NCBI GenBank assembly: GCA_020629035.1
Contig: JAHDEC010000005.1
Span: 114,026-178,025, forward strand
Source: Saprospiraceae bacterium
Lineage (GTDB): Bacteria; Bacteroidota; Bacteroidia; Chitinophagales; Saprospiraceae
Direction: 5' to 3'
Length of the DNA: 64,000 nt
A program made the position numbers and the translations under genes. Of the stretch, positions 18,752-27,699 are shown piece by piece. Under the pieces are notes generated by a model. The model was not told where the DNA came from. It did no database searches and saw nothing but the letters and a program-made list of their open reading frames with translations. Each line of letters opens with the position of its first letter. The stretch's first letter is position 1.

Positions 18752-18783
18752 TTGTTAGTTTGACAATGGATAAATTATCTTTG
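18752..18783 (+). promoter_or_regulatory. Promoter for the TPR/EnvC-like/hflX run
   Basis: TTG at 18752-18754, 21-base spacer, then TATCTTTG at 18776-18783, an exact TAnnTTTG. It lies 26 bases upstream of the ATG at 18810. Confidence 0.65.
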
Positions 18784-18809
18784 TAGTCTATTATACCTAA
18801 ACGAACTAA

Positions 18810-20288
18810 ATGAATAAATTGATTGGAATCCTCTTGCTAGGATTTTTAAACTTTGTTAGCTATGCTCAGGTCGGCATTTACACCGAGGATGACATAGCCC
18901 TGCAAAGTCAATACTTATCTTCTGAATTAGCAAAATATCAGTTAAATCCTGAGGAGCAAAAAAAGGCTTTAAACACTGCTATCGAAGATGACCGAAGCAA
19001 CCATGCAGCCTATTATCAATTAGCTAGACTAGAGCTAAATAATGAAAACTATAAATCTGCGCTCACTTACATAGAAAAAGCCATTGGGCTACAATCATCA
19101 AACAAATGGTATTATTTGCTCGCCGCTGATATTTGCCAATTACAATTGGACTTTAAAGGAGCTAATGGTTTTATCACAAAAGCTTTAAAGTTAGAACCTA
19201 AAAACACAGCGCTAAAATATCGTGTGTCCAATAATTACCTTAAAAATGGTAATCCAAATTTAGCGATCAAAACATTGGAAGAAATAGAACAACAAGTAGG
19301 TTTCAATGAAAAAACAAGCTATTTAATGCTTGACATTTTAAATGAAAACAAACAATTCGAAGAAAGCATTTCGGTATTGAAAAAGCTAACAAATATCTAC
19401 CCTAAAGATGTTAATCATTTAAACAATCTTGCAAATCAATATATCCTGCTGGGTCAGCAACAAGAAGCGGCTACTATAAGAGAAAAAATCCTAAGCATCG
19501 ATCCGGATAACGTAGAAGCAAATATTGCTCAACTTCAAGAAACAAACACAGAAACTTCTGAAGAAAGCCAATACCTATTTGCCATCAAACCTCTCATCAG
19601 CAATAAGTCGATCCCTTTTGATGATAAAATCAAGGAGTTAATCCCTTATGTAGAGCAAATAGACGTCAATGATAAAGAGTCTACCGATGCCCTCAGAGCA
19701 ATATCTGAGACATTAGTGGCTAATTATCCAGATGAAGCTAAAGCTCACGCTATAAAAGGTGATATCATGTACATTACCGGTGAGTCTGAAGCAGCATTAA
19801 AAAGTTACAACAAAACACTTTCATTAAACGATAGAGTTTATTCGGTTTGGGCACAAAAACTCGAAGTGCTTTATACCTTATCCGACTACGAAGAATTACA
19901 ATCGTTTGCTGAGAAGACAATCGATTATTACCCGAACCAATATGATGCTTATTATTGGCATCAAGTATCGTCAATTTTACTTAATAAAATAAAAGATACT
20001 GCGCTCTATGAAGAGGAAGTAACCTTCATGATTGGCAATAATCAGCTCATGAAGAATAAGTCCATCGTGGTTAATTCCCTCAAAGCTTTGAAAGAAAACA
20101 AAGCTAAGGAAGCCTATTCTCAAATCAGTGAATTAGATACAGAATACATAAAGTCTGATCCATTTATTGCAGAGATTTTTGGAGATATCCTCGCAGCAAA
20201 TAACCAGACCGACGAAGCCTTGAAATATTGGAAAATCTCAAAAAACATTGGCAACAATTCAATTAGGGTAAATGAAAAAATGCAATAA
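18810..20288 (+). CDS. Exported TPR-repeat protein
   Basis: 492 residues with a signal peptide (MNKLIGILLLGFLNFVSYAQ) whose predicted cut leaves Gln at the mature N-terminus. The rest is helical tetratricopeptide repeats, for example AAYYQLARLELNNENYKSAL and HAIKGDIMYITGESEAALKSY, consistent with a periplasmic or outer-membrane-associated scaffold. No enzymatic domain is visible. The stop overlaps the start of the EnvC-like gene by 17 bases, and the pair may form one cell-envelope unit. Similar TPR proteins precede EnvC-like genes in other Bacteroidota, as far as I recall. Confidence 0.85.
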   Translation: MNKLIGILLLGFLNFVSYAQVGIYTEDDIALQSQYLSSELAKYQLNPEEQKKALNTAIEDDRSNHAAYYQLARLELNNENYKSALTYIEKAIGLQSSNKWYYLLAADICQLQLDFKGANGFITKALKLEPKNTALKYRVSNNYLKNGNPNLAIKTLEEIEQQVGFNEKTSYLMLDILNENKQFEESISVLKKLTNIYPKDVNHLNNLANQYILLGQQQEAATIREKILSIDPDNVEANIAQLQETNTETSEESQYLFAIKPLISNKSIPFDDKIKELIPYVEQIDVNDKESTDALRAISETLVANYPDEAKAHAIKGDIMYITGESEAALKSYNKTLSLNDRVYSVWAQKLEVLYTLSDYEELQSFAEKTIDYYPNQYDAYYWHQVSSILLNKIKDTALYEEEVTFMIGNNQLMKNKSIVVNSLKALKENKAKEAYSQISELDTEYIKSDPFIAEIFGDILAANNQTDEALKYWKISKNIGNNSIRVNEKMQ

Positions 20289-21462
20289 GCATTTAATACA
20301 AAACTTGTGTGTATTAGCTTTTTTATTTGCTTTCCTTCTTGGCTTTTCACAAACAAAAGAATCATTAGAGTCACAACGTATTCGCATTAATCAAGAAATT
20401 GAAAATGCGAATAAAGTGCTGCAAAAAAACGCCCAAACTAAGCAAGCAACCTTGGACCAATATGCAGTAGTCGAACGCCAAATAGCATCAAGAAAACAAC
20501 TCATAGAAACCATAAATCAAGAATTAGATCTAAATAAACAAAGCATTGTCAATACGGAATTAGCTTTAGATTCAGTCAGCCTACTCCAGGAAGAATTAAA
20601 GGAAACATATGCCGCCCTTCTCCGTAAGAGGTATATAACTTTAAAACAAGATGCTAAATGGCAAATGATACTTTCCGCTGATGGTTTTAAAAACGCTTTT
20701 TTAAAATGGCAATATTATCAACAACTTGATGCCTATTTCCTGCAGAAAAAGAATGAGTTAAAAACGGTTTCTGACAACTACTATTCATTAGCAAATCAGC
20801 TTAACGCTGATCAATCGTTTAGAGATTCACTCATGCAGCAAGAGCTTGCTCAAAAAAATGAACTTGACAACTCCCTTAATCAAAAAACAGCCATTATAGC
20901 TAGTTTGGAAACAAAAAACAGTGAACTAAAACAACTACTCAAAAAGAAAAATGCTGCCAGAGAAAAACTGAATAAAGCTATAGAAGACGCTATAGAAACA
21001 GCTATGACCTCAAAAGCACCCACAAATACCATTAACAACAATAAGTCAAATAGCTTAAAAAGTGGCACCAGCTTGAACAACAAACTAGCATGGCCAGCTA
21101 AAAATGGTAACATCGTATCTACTTTCGGCCGTCAAGCACATCCGAGCATTAAAGGTTTATACATTGAAAATAATGGCGTGGATATTAGACTGTTTGATGA
21201 TAAAAACGCCTACGCTGTGGGTGAAGGAGTGGTGATAAGCATTCAAACGATTCCTGGACATGATATTATGGTTATGGTGCAGCATGCTGATTATTACTCC
21301 ATATATTCAAAACTAAAGACTAGCTTTGTAAGCATTGATCAAAGAGTGAATCAAGGACAAAGCATCGGTGAAGTAACTAGTGAAGAAAACGGCACAACAA
21401 AACTTCATTTTGAAATATGGCAAGGCAAAACCAAACTTGATCCTTCTCTCTGGCTTAAGTAA
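20272..21462 (+). CDS. EnvC-like murein hydrolase activator with degenerate LytM (M23) domain
   Basis: 396 residues: a signal peptide ending in GFSQ, a long coiled coil at about 25-250, then a C-terminal LytM domain starting near LAWPAKNGNIVSTFGRQAHP. Zinc-ligand positions of active M23 peptidases are replaced: the first site reads NNGVDIRL without His, and the HxH site reads KLHFEIW with only one His. This matches EnvC-type activators, which switch on amidases instead of cutting peptidoglycan themselves. It overlaps the TPR gene upstream, and hflX follows 6 bases downstream. Confidence 0.87.
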   Translation: MKKCNKHLIQNLCVLAFLFAFLLGFSQTKESLESQRIRINQEIENANKVLQKNAQTKQATLDQYAVVERQIASRKQLIETINQELDLNKQSIVNTELALDSVSLLQEELKETYAALLRKRYITLKQDAKWQMILSADGFKNAFLKWQYYQQLDAYFLQKKNELKTVSDNYYSLANQLNADQSFRDSLMQQELAQKNELDNSLNQKTAIIASLETKNSELKQLLKKKNAAREKLNKAIEDAIETAMTSKAPTNTINNNKSNSLKSGTSLNNKLAWPAKNGNIVSTFGRQAHPSIKGLYIENNGVDIRLFDDKNAYAVGEGVVISIQTIPGHDIMVMVQHADYYSIYSKLKTSFVSIDQRVNQGQSIGEVTSEENGTTKLHFEIWQGKTKLDPSLWLK

Positions 21463-21468
21463 TTCACT

Positions 21469-22680
21469 ATGGGAAACGATTGGAATTTAGGAAAGAAAAA
21501 GAAACAAGGGCTTAAAAAAGAAGTCGAAAAAGCCGTACTAGTAGGTCTTGTAACCCAATTACAAACCAGTGAACAAGTACAGGAATATTTAGACGAACTA
21601 GAATTTCTTGCTGAAACTGCAGGAGCTAAGACCATCACCAGAGTTGTTCAAAAATTAACACACCCTGACAAACGGACTTTTGTTGGAAAAGGAAAATTAG
21701 AAGAAATAAAGGCGATTGTCGAATCAAGAGAAATAGACTTGGTCATTTTTGACGATGACTTAACCGGTAAACAAACCAATATTCTCGAAGAAGAATTAAA
21801 AGTCAAAATAGTTGATAGGAGTAGCCTAATCCTCGATATTTTCGCCGCGAGAGCCCAGACAGCTCAAGCAAAAACCCAGGTGGAATTAGCGCAAATGCAA
21901 TACTTACTACCAAGGCTTAGAGGACTTTGGACTCACTTAGAAAGACAACGTGGTGGTATCGGTATGAGAGGTCCTGGTGAGCAAGAAATAGAGACAGATA
22001 GACGTATCGTGCGAGACAAGATTTCTCTTCTTAAAAAGAAATTGGAAAAAATCGATCTGCAAAATGTAACTCAGCGTAAAAATAGAGGACAAATGATTCG
22101 GGTAGCTTTAGTTGGGTATACCAATGTCGGGAAATCTACCTTAATGAACGTGCTTAGTAAATCAGCTGTTTTTGCAGAAAATAAACTCTTTGCTACACTT
22201 GACACAACCGTGCGAAAAGTGGTTTTTGGAGCCATGCCTTTCTTGCTTTCTGATACGGTTGGATTTATCAGAAAGCTCCCGCATCATTTAGTGGAATCGT
22301 TTAAATCTACGCTGGATGAAGTGCGCGAAAGTGACATAATTTTGCATGTTGTAGATGCATCACATCCACAGTTCGAAGATCAAATGAAGACTGTTACAAA
22401 AACTATGTTGGATCTTCAATCATCCGATAAGCTTACCTTAATTGTACTTAATAAAGTGGACCAATATCGTGATCGGTATTTCGACAAATTGCTTGATGAA
22501 GCCACTAAAAAACAATTGTTGGATGGATTATTAGCCAGAATACAAGAAGAATTCCAACATCCAGCCATCTTAATTTCGGCTAAAGAAAAAGAAAATATAA
22601 ATGGTTTAAGAGAAACGATGCGACTAATGATCGAAGATCAATACAATGTACGTTATCCATACCAGACAAAATATTGGTAA
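21469..22680 (+). CDS. hflX: GTPase HflX
   Basis: A 403-residue ribosome-associated GTPase that splits stalled 70S ribosomes. It has the N-terminal HflX domain (THPDKRTFVGKGKLEEI), the glycine-rich linker ERQRGGIGMRGPGEQEIETDRR near 160-180, and G motifs GYTNVGKST (G1), DTVGFIRKLPH (G3) and NKVD (G4). Length is normal. It runs on directly from the EnvC-like gene and into the M29 peptidase gene. Confidence 0.95.
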   Translation: MGNDWNLGKKKKQGLKKEVEKAVLVGLVTQLQTSEQVQEYLDELEFLAETAGAKTITRVVQKLTHPDKRTFVGKGKLEEIKAIVESREIDLVIFDDDLTGKQTNILEEELKVKIVDRSSLILDIFAARAQTAQAKTQVELAQMQYLLPRLRGLWTHLERQRGGIGMRGPGEQEIETDRRIVRDKISLLKKKLEKIDLQNVTQRKNRGQMIRVALVGYTNVGKSTLMNVLSKSAVFAENKLFATLDTTVRKVVFGAMPFLLSDTVGFIRKLPHHLVESFKSTLDEVRESDIILHVVDASHPQFEDQMKTVTKTMLDLQSSDKLTLIVLNKVDQYRDRYFDKLLDEATKKQLLDGLLARIQEEFQHPAILISAKEKENINGLRETMRLMIEDQYNVRYPYQTKYW

Positions 22681-22682
22681 AC

Positions 22683-23783
22683 ATGAACAATGCTATTCTA
22701 GAAAAATATGCCCAACTTCTTGTTGATTATTGCGTAGAATTAAAGGCTGGAGAAAAGCTGTTTGTACGCAGCACAATGCTGGCTGAACCATTAGTCAAAG
22801 AAATTTATCGGTATGCACTCCGAAAAGGGGGCATTGTGGAATACGATTTAGCCTTTCAAGGGAGAAATAAAATTTTCCATCAAGAGGCTGGTGAGGCAGC
22901 ACTCAAGCATCTGCCTACTTTGCAGGCTGAGGCCATGCGTCATTTTGATGCCTATATTTTTATCCGAGCTCCCTATAATCTTATGGGCGATCAGGATTTA
23001 AACAAAGAAAAAAGTGCTTTACGAAGAGCTAGCATGCAGCCCATTAATGATCTATATTTCGAACGCACAGCTGATCGATCATTGAAGAGATCCTTATGCC
23101 AGTATCCGACAAGCGCCTCAGCACAAGTGGCTAGAATGTCACTGGAGGAATACAGCCAATTTGTGTTTAACGCCTGTTATTTATATGAAGATGAACCAGC
23201 AAAACACTGGAAAGAAGTAGGCAAAAAGCAACAAAAAATAGTAGATTTTCTAAATAGCAAATCCATTATCCGATATAAAAATGAACGCTCAGATATACAG
23301 TTTTCGGTAAAAGGGAGGACATGGATAAATTCTGATGGAAAAACGAACATGCCTTCTGGTGAGGTGTTTTCTGCACCCGTGGAAGATAGTGTAAACGGCA
23401 TTATTTATTTTAGCTATCCATCTATCTATTCAGGCTATGAAGTCAGTGGAATCGAACTTACTGTAAAAGATGGAAAGATTATTCAAGCAAAAGCAGAGAA
23501 AGGGCAAGAGTTCTTAGATAAAATCTTAAAAATAGAAGGTGCTAATTACTTTGGTGAAGTAGCTATTGGAACAAACTATCAGATCCAACGAGCCACCGGA
23601 AACATTCTTTTTGACGAAAAAATTGGCGGAACCATCCACATGGCTGTGGGACAATCCTATTTACAAGCTGGAGGTAAAAATAAATCAGTTATCCATTGGG
23701 ATATGATCACTGACATGAAAAAAGAAGGGGCTATCTATGCAGATGGTGAACTTATCTATGAAAACGGTCAGTTTATTTTTTAA
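22683..23783 (+). CDS. M29-family aminopeptidase
   Basis: 366 residues of the thermophilic metalloaminopeptidase (AmpS/AmpT) family, which releases N-terminal amino acids using two divalent metals. The expected ligands are in place: Glu in NMPSGEVFSAP, Glu in FGEVAIGTN, His in GTIHMAVG, Tyr in QSY, and His-Trp-Asp in VIHWDM. The ATG at 22683 is chosen over a TTG at 22674 inside the hflX end. There is no signal peptide, so it is cytoplasmic and probably used in peptide turnover. Confidence 0.9.
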   Translation: MNNAILEKYAQLLVDYCVELKAGEKLFVRSTMLAEPLVKEIYRYALRKGGIVEYDLAFQGRNKIFHQEAGEAALKHLPTLQAEAMRHFDAYIFIRAPYNLMGDQDLNKEKSALRRASMQPINDLYFERTADRSLKRSLCQYPTSASAQVARMSLEEYSQFVFNACYLYEDEPAKHWKEVGKKQQKIVDFLNSKSIIRYKNERSDIQFSVKGRTWINSDGKTNMPSGEVFSAPVEDSVNGIIYFSYPSIYSGYEVSGIELTVKDGKIIQAKAEKGQEFLDKILKIEGANYFGEVAIGTNYQIQRATGNILFDEKIGGTIHMAVGQSYLQAGGKNKSVIHWDMITDMKKEGAIYADGELIYENGQFIF

Positions 23784-23785
23784 AT

Positions 23786-23823
23786 AAAAAAAGCCTGACG
23801 TTAGGATAACTATCGGGCTTTTG
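23786..23823. terminator. Bidirectional rho-independent terminator
   Basis: AAAGCCTGA (23790-23798) pairs with TCGGGCTTT (23813-23821), flanked by A-rich sequence on the left and T-rich on the right. It serves the M29 gene and the convergent small exported protein gene. Confidence 0.75.
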
Positions 23824-23844
23824 CTTTGTCTGCTATAATCTAGC

Positions 23845-24309
23845 TTAGTTTCTTTTATTTTCAAGTTTCCTCTGTTCTTTTTGCTCTATTTTATTGCGTA
23901 CCCTCCTTAAGAGCTCTCGCTTAAACTTTTCTTCTACTTGCATTAGTTTTACGATCTTTTTCTTGGTTAACTTACCATCTATATTGCTAATAAATTGACG
24001 CCTTAACTGCAGTTTTTTTTCTTCAAAATCTAATTTTTGGTCAATTAGTTTTCCAGCATCTGCTTCAGAAATATCATCCAAGAAACCTTCATCCTGTCTA
24101 AATTCCTTTTTTAAGGCTTTAAGCTCCTTTTCGTAGATATTATATTCAGGCCAAAACACTTGTGATTCCTCTGGACTTAAATTTAATTCTTGGGTTATAA
24201 AAGCAATTTTCATCGACTCCATTCGATCAGAATTACCTTTGTTTCTTCTTTCTTGTGCTGACAAATTAATGGCGAAAGAAAAACATAATACGGCTATAAA
24301 AAATCTCAT
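23845..24309 (-). CDS. Small exported Spy/CpxP-like helical protein
   Basis: 154 residues with a signal peptide (FFIAVLCFSFAINLSAQ) leaving a mature N-terminal Gln. The mature part is highly charged and helical, with KIAFITQELNLSPEESQVFWPEYN, a pattern shared by Bacteroidota periplasmic sensor-like proteins of the Spy/CpxP type, and a very basic tail. It is the third gene after an ECF sigma factor and a membrane protein, which suggests an envelope-stress regulon. A chaperone or sensor role is inferred only. Confidence 0.75.
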   Translation of the reverse strand: MRFFIAVLCFSFAINLSAQERRNKGNSDRMESMKIAFITQELNLSPEESQVFWPEYNIYEKELKALKKEFRQDEGFLDDISEADAGKLIDQKLDFEEKKLQLRRQFISNIDGKLTKKKIVKLMQVEEKFKRELLRRVRNKIEQKEQRKLENKRN

Positions 24310-24324
24310 AAATATAATTAGTTG

Positions 24325-24774
24325 TTAAATAAATTCTTCTAAAGTTTCCCAATCCAACTCCTCTTCTTCCAAATATTCAAATAAGGTTTCATCATCCATT
24401 TCTTCTTCTTCCTCAAAGTAAAATTCTAAATCTTGCTCAGTTATAAAACTTGGGTCAGTCATTAAATACTCTAAATAAACTAACTCATTTTCTTCGCTAA
24501 AACTCTCTGAATGATCACCCATCAAGAAGACCCAACTGCCTACAGCAAGTAACACCACAGCAGCAGCTGAAGCCCACTTTATAGGAATTAGCCTAAATAC
24601 CTTTGTCTTGCTAGTTTTCTTCTGGTGGATCTTTGCTTCCAAAGCATCAAAGTAATTAGCGGGCGTCTCAAAACCTTCCTCTTGAATGCGACGCAACATT
24701 TGTTTAGCTGATTGCTCAAAATATTGGTCAGGTAAACTAAACCCTTCTTTAGTATGTCTATCCGATTGATTCAT
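24325..24774 (-). CDS. Putative anti-sigma factor, single-pass membrane protein
   Basis: 149 residues: a soluble N-terminal part of about 60 residues, one transmembrane segment (WASAAAVVLLAVGSWVFLM near 70-88) and a strikingly acidic C-terminus (EEEEMDDETLFEYLEEEELDWETLEEFI region, described in pieces: 45 residues mostly Glu/Asp). The ATG is immediately after the stop of the ECF sigma gene (TAAATG), the standard place for its regulator. It lacks an obvious zinc-type anti-sigma motif, so the anti-sigma role rests on context and topology. Confidence 0.7.
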   Translation of the reverse strand: MNQSDRHTKEGFSLPDQYFEQSAKQMLRRIQEEGFETPANYFDALEAKIHQKKTSKTKVFRLIPIKWASAAAVVLLAVGSWVFLMGDHSESFSEENELVYLEYLMTDPSFITEQDLEFYFEEEEEMDDETLFEYLEEEELDWETLEEFI

Positions 24775-25359
24775 TTAGTATTGGACTTCTTTTATGTACA
24801 TTTCTATTTTCTTTACCGCATGGTGATAAGAGGCTTTTAACGCTCCTACCGAAGTCTCTAGGATTTCAGCCATGTCATTATACTTAGTGCCTTCAAAATA
24901 TTTCATATTGAAAACTAACATTTGCTTTTCCGGTAAGCTTGCGATCGCTGCTTTTAAATGCAACATGGCATCATCACCATTGAAATAAGGATCACTTTTT
25001 AGTTTGGCAACTACTTCCTCTTTGATTTCATCATCAGGTAGATTAATATTTGGTTTACGCTTCTTGATTAAACCTATCGCTTCATTCGTTGCAATTCTAA
25101 ATAACCAAGTATACAAACTTGAATCTCCCTTAAAATTAGGTAGGTATCTAAATACCTTGATAAAAACATTTTGTAAAACATCATCTGCATCTTCATGAGA
25201 TAAAACAATTCTTCGAACATGCCAATATAATCGCTCTTGGTATTGATTTAATAAAAGACCAAAGCCCTTATTGGCTGTTTCTCTGTTTGTTATTAATGCT
25301 ATTAATTCAATATCGCTCAAAAAGTAATCGTATTTGTTGTTTAGACTTGCAGCAGTCAA
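24775..25359 (-). CDS. ECF-family RNA polymerase sigma factor
   Basis: 194 residues with sigma region 2 (ERLYWHVRRIVLSHEDADDVLQNVFIKVFRYLPNF, then SSLYTWLFRIATNEAIGLIKKRK) and region 4 (LPEKQMLVFNMKYFEGTKYNDMAEILETSVGALKASYHHAVKKIE). Region 3 is absent, as expected for ECF sigmas. It heads an operon with a membrane protein (zero-base gap) and a Spy-like exported protein. The ATG at 25359 faces a divergent Reeler-like T9SS gene. Confidence 0.92.
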   Translation of the reverse strand: MTAASLNNKYDYFLSDIELIALITNRETANKGFGLLLNQYQERLYWHVRRIVLSHEDADDVLQNVFIKVFRYLPNFKGDSSLYTWLFRIATNEAIGLIKKRKPNINLPDDEIKEEVVAKLKSDPYFNGDDAMLHLKAAIASLPEKQMLVFNMKYFEGTKYNDMAEILETSVGALKASYHHAVKKIEMYIKEVQY

Positions 25360-25496
25360 AAAGGTTTAATTTCTGCAACAAAATAATTTAAAGAACCTTC
25401 ATTTTTCAGACAAGTAACAAACTTTTAGTTACTTTGCTTTTTTCAATTTTAATAAACGAAACTGAGTTTGTAGCTTCGAATAATCAAAAAAATACT

Positions 25497-26297
25497 ATGA
25501 AAATTTTATACACCTCTCTTACGATTTGTTTAGCACTCTTTCTCATGTCCAATAGATCCGGAAGAGGAAATGTAACAGGTTCTGGCGCAACATTGGCACC
25601 AGGAGAAACAGGACAAACATGTGGTCAACAAGGATGTCACTCTGGCGGTAATTTCTCCCCTGAATTGGAACTAACTTTTACAAATAGTGCAGGAGAGGTA
25701 GTATCAGAATACCAGCCTGGTCAGAGCTATACATTAAACTATAAAATCAATAACTCAGCAGGAACCCCTGCAGGTTTTGGCTTGATGATGGTTGCTTTGG
25801 ATGACGCTGATGCTCCAGTAAATACTTGGTCTACCGATCTTCCTGGACAGACTAGATTATTAGATTTAAATGGCAGAACTTATGTAGAGCACACGGATCG
25901 AATAGCTGGTGACGAAATAAATTTTGAATGGATTGCTCCAGAAGTAGGTACAGGTACTGTATCGTTTTATGCTGCTTCAGCATTAGCTAATGGCAATAAC
26001 AGTCCAAGTGGTGATAATGGTGCAAACTTAACGGTAACTTTAACGGAGGCAGAATCTTCTAATGTGGAAGACAACAAATTGCATGACATCAATGTATATC
26101 CAAATCCTACTACAGATATAATCAATCTAAGCTCAGAAAAAGCCCTTGATTACGTGCTTTACAACTTAACTGGACAAGTACTTATTACTGGGAAAGGAAA
26201 CACATTAGACTTAACAAACATAGAAACTGGACAGTATATTCTTACCTTATTTGACAATGGTGGAATTATTCAAACTGATCAAATCACTAAGTTATAG
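25497..26297 (+). CDS. Secreted Reeler-like protein with a CX4CH motif and T9SS sorting domain
   Basis: 266 residues. A signal-like N-terminus (MKILYTSLTICLALFLMSN) is followed by GETGQTCGQQGCHSGG, an atypical CX4CH heme-type motif. Then comes a beta-sandwich of about 130 residues resembling Reeler / choice-of-anchor domains (NNSAGTPAGFGLMMVALDD), and a T9SS type A domain (DINVYPNPTTDIINLSSEK ... IETGQYILTLFDNGG). The ATG at 25497 is preferred to upstream non-ATG starts because it directly precedes the hydrophobic segment. The HAD gene begins at the base after its stop, using GTG. It is predicted to be exported and attached outside the cell; covalent heme attachment is unproven. Confidence 0.8.
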   Translation: MKILYTSLTICLALFLMSNRSGRGNVTGSGATLAPGETGQTCGQQGCHSGGNFSPELELTFTNSAGEVVSEYQPGQSYTLNYKINNSAGTPAGFGLMMVALDDADAPVNTWSTDLPGQTRLLDLNGRTYVEHTDRIAGDEINFEWIAPEVGTGTVSFYAASALANGNNSPSGDNGANLTVTLTEAESSNVEDNKLHDINVYPNPTTDIINLSSEKALDYVLYNLTGQVLITGKGNTLDLTNIETGQYILTLFDNGGIIQTDQITKL

Positions 26298-26927
26298 GTG
26301 AGTCAAATAAAAACGATCATTTTTGATTTTGGTAATGTCCTTTTTGATTTAGATTTTGAAGGATGTTACCAAAATTTTAAACAGCTGCTTGGTATCCAGT
26401 GGGAAGGAGATAACATTCCTAGCTCCATACAATCCGCCAATGAACGTCTTGAGCGCGGAGAGATCAATGAAGAAACATTTATTTGGCAATTCCAACAAAT
26501 TAATGACCAAGCCAATCCGCTCGACATATTAAAAGCTTGGAACAGTTTACTGATTAAATTTCCAGAAGAAAGATTTGATTTGCTTAAGACCTTGCGTAAA
26601 GACTACCAAATAGTCCTGCTAAGCAACATAAACAGTATTCATGAGTCTTACATCCACAAATATTTTAAAGCTACTTACGAGCTAGATGACTTTGAAGAAA
26701 GGTATTTTGATTTTGTGTTTTATTCCCATCATATAGGAATGAGAAAACCTGAAGAAAGAATTTATGAGTATGTCACCAATCAAATAGGTGCCAATAAAGA
26801 GGAAATACTTTTTATTGACGACAACAAGGATAATATAGTAGCCGCAAAAAAATACGGATGGCAAGCCGCTTTACACGACCCGACATCCGATATTGTTTTC
26901 AATGTCTATAAATATTTGGGGTTATAA
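26298..26927 (+). CDS. HAD-superfamily phosphatase (subfamily IA, YihX-like)
   Basis: 209 residues. The nucleophile motif FDFGNVLFDLD is at residues 9-19, motif II Ser in VLLSNIN near 108, Lys in GMRKPEERIYE near 155, and the acidic motif IDDNKDN near 177. These are all HAD hydrolase signatures, and the spacing suits subfamily IA with a cap after motif I, as in YihX-type sugar phosphatases. The start is GTG directly after the TAG of the upstream gene. The substrate is unknown. Confidence 0.87.
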   Translation: MSQIKTIIFDFGNVLFDLDFEGCYQNFKQLLGIQWEGDNIPSSIQSANERLERGEINEETFIWQFQQINDQANPLDILKAWNSLLIKFPEERFDLLKTLRKDYQIVLLSNINSIHESYIHKYFKATYELDDFEERYFDFVFYSHHIGMRKPEERIYEYVTNQIGANKEEILFIDDNKDNIVAAKKYGWQAALHDPTSDIVFNVYKYLGL

Positions 26928-26937
26928 ATATTGAATC

Positions 26938-27657
26938 TTATTTCATTTCTACCATTTCAGATCGGTCTATTAATCTGAAACCATTTCCATGAATATTTAC
27001 TATCTCAAGATTTTCATCTTTTTTGATATATTTTCTAAGTTTTGTGACAAATACATCCATACTACGTGCTGTAAAGTAATTGTCTTCTCCCCAGATTTTT
27101 GTCAAAGCTATAGATCTAGGTAAGACATCATTTTTATATAAACAGAACAACCTTAGTAAATGAGCTTCTTTTGGAGAAAGTTTTTCCATAGAACCATTAT
27201 CACTATCAAAGGTCAATTGTCTTAATGGGTAATTAAAATTAAACTTTCCAAGGTTGAAGATTTTTATGTCCTCATCTAAGTCAGCTTTCTTACCAGAACG
27301 TTTTAAAATCGCTTGTACTCTATATAATAACTCTTCTGAGTTAAAGGGTTTTGTTATATAATCATCAGCACCGATTTTAAATCCTTCCACAACATCTTCC
27401 TTTAAGGTTTTAGCTGTTAGAAAGATAATGGGTACTTCCTGATTTTTTTCTCTTACTTCCTTAGCAAGTGTGAAGCCATCTTTCTTTGGCATCATAACAT
27501 CAAATATGCAAAGATCATATTCTCCAGCATTAAATGCAGTCCAACCTAATTCTCCATCAGTAGCAAGGTTAACTTCATAATCGTGCATTTCAAGATATGA
27601 TTTTAGTACATCACCGAAATTTCTATCGTCTTCTACTAGTAATATTCTTTGATTCAT
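26938..27657 (-). CDS. OmpR-family response regulator (RprY-like)
   Basis: 239 residues: a receiver domain with phospho-acceptor Asp53 (CIFDVMMPKKDG), acidic pocket VEDD at 8-11 and conserved Lys in ITKPFNSEELL, and a winged-helix DNA-binding domain ending in YFTARSMDVFVTKLRKYI and IHGNGFRLI. It lies 42 bases downstream of its cognate kinase gene on the same strand. The pair resembles RprX/RprY of Bacteroides. The target regulon is unknown. Confidence 0.92.
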   Translation of the reverse strand: MNQRILLVEDDRNFGDVLKSYLEMHDYEVNLATDGELGWTAFNAGEYDLCIFDVMMPKKDGFTLAKEVREKNQEVPIIFLTAKTLKEDVVEGFKIGADDYITKPFNSEELLYRVQAILKRSGKKADLDEDIKIFNLGKFNFNYPLRQLTFDSDNGSMEKLSPKEAHLLRLFCLYKNDVLPRSIALTKIWGEDNYFTARSMDVFVTKLRKYIKKDENLEIVNIHGNGFRLIDRSEMVEMK

Positions 27658-27699
27658 TTGAGACTTTTTTGTTTATTCCTACTCTTTAGATGTTAAAAT

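Noticed and set aside
22674..22682. TTG start for the M29 aminopeptidase
   Set aside because: It lies inside the hflX end; the ATG nine bases later fits the family N-terminus.
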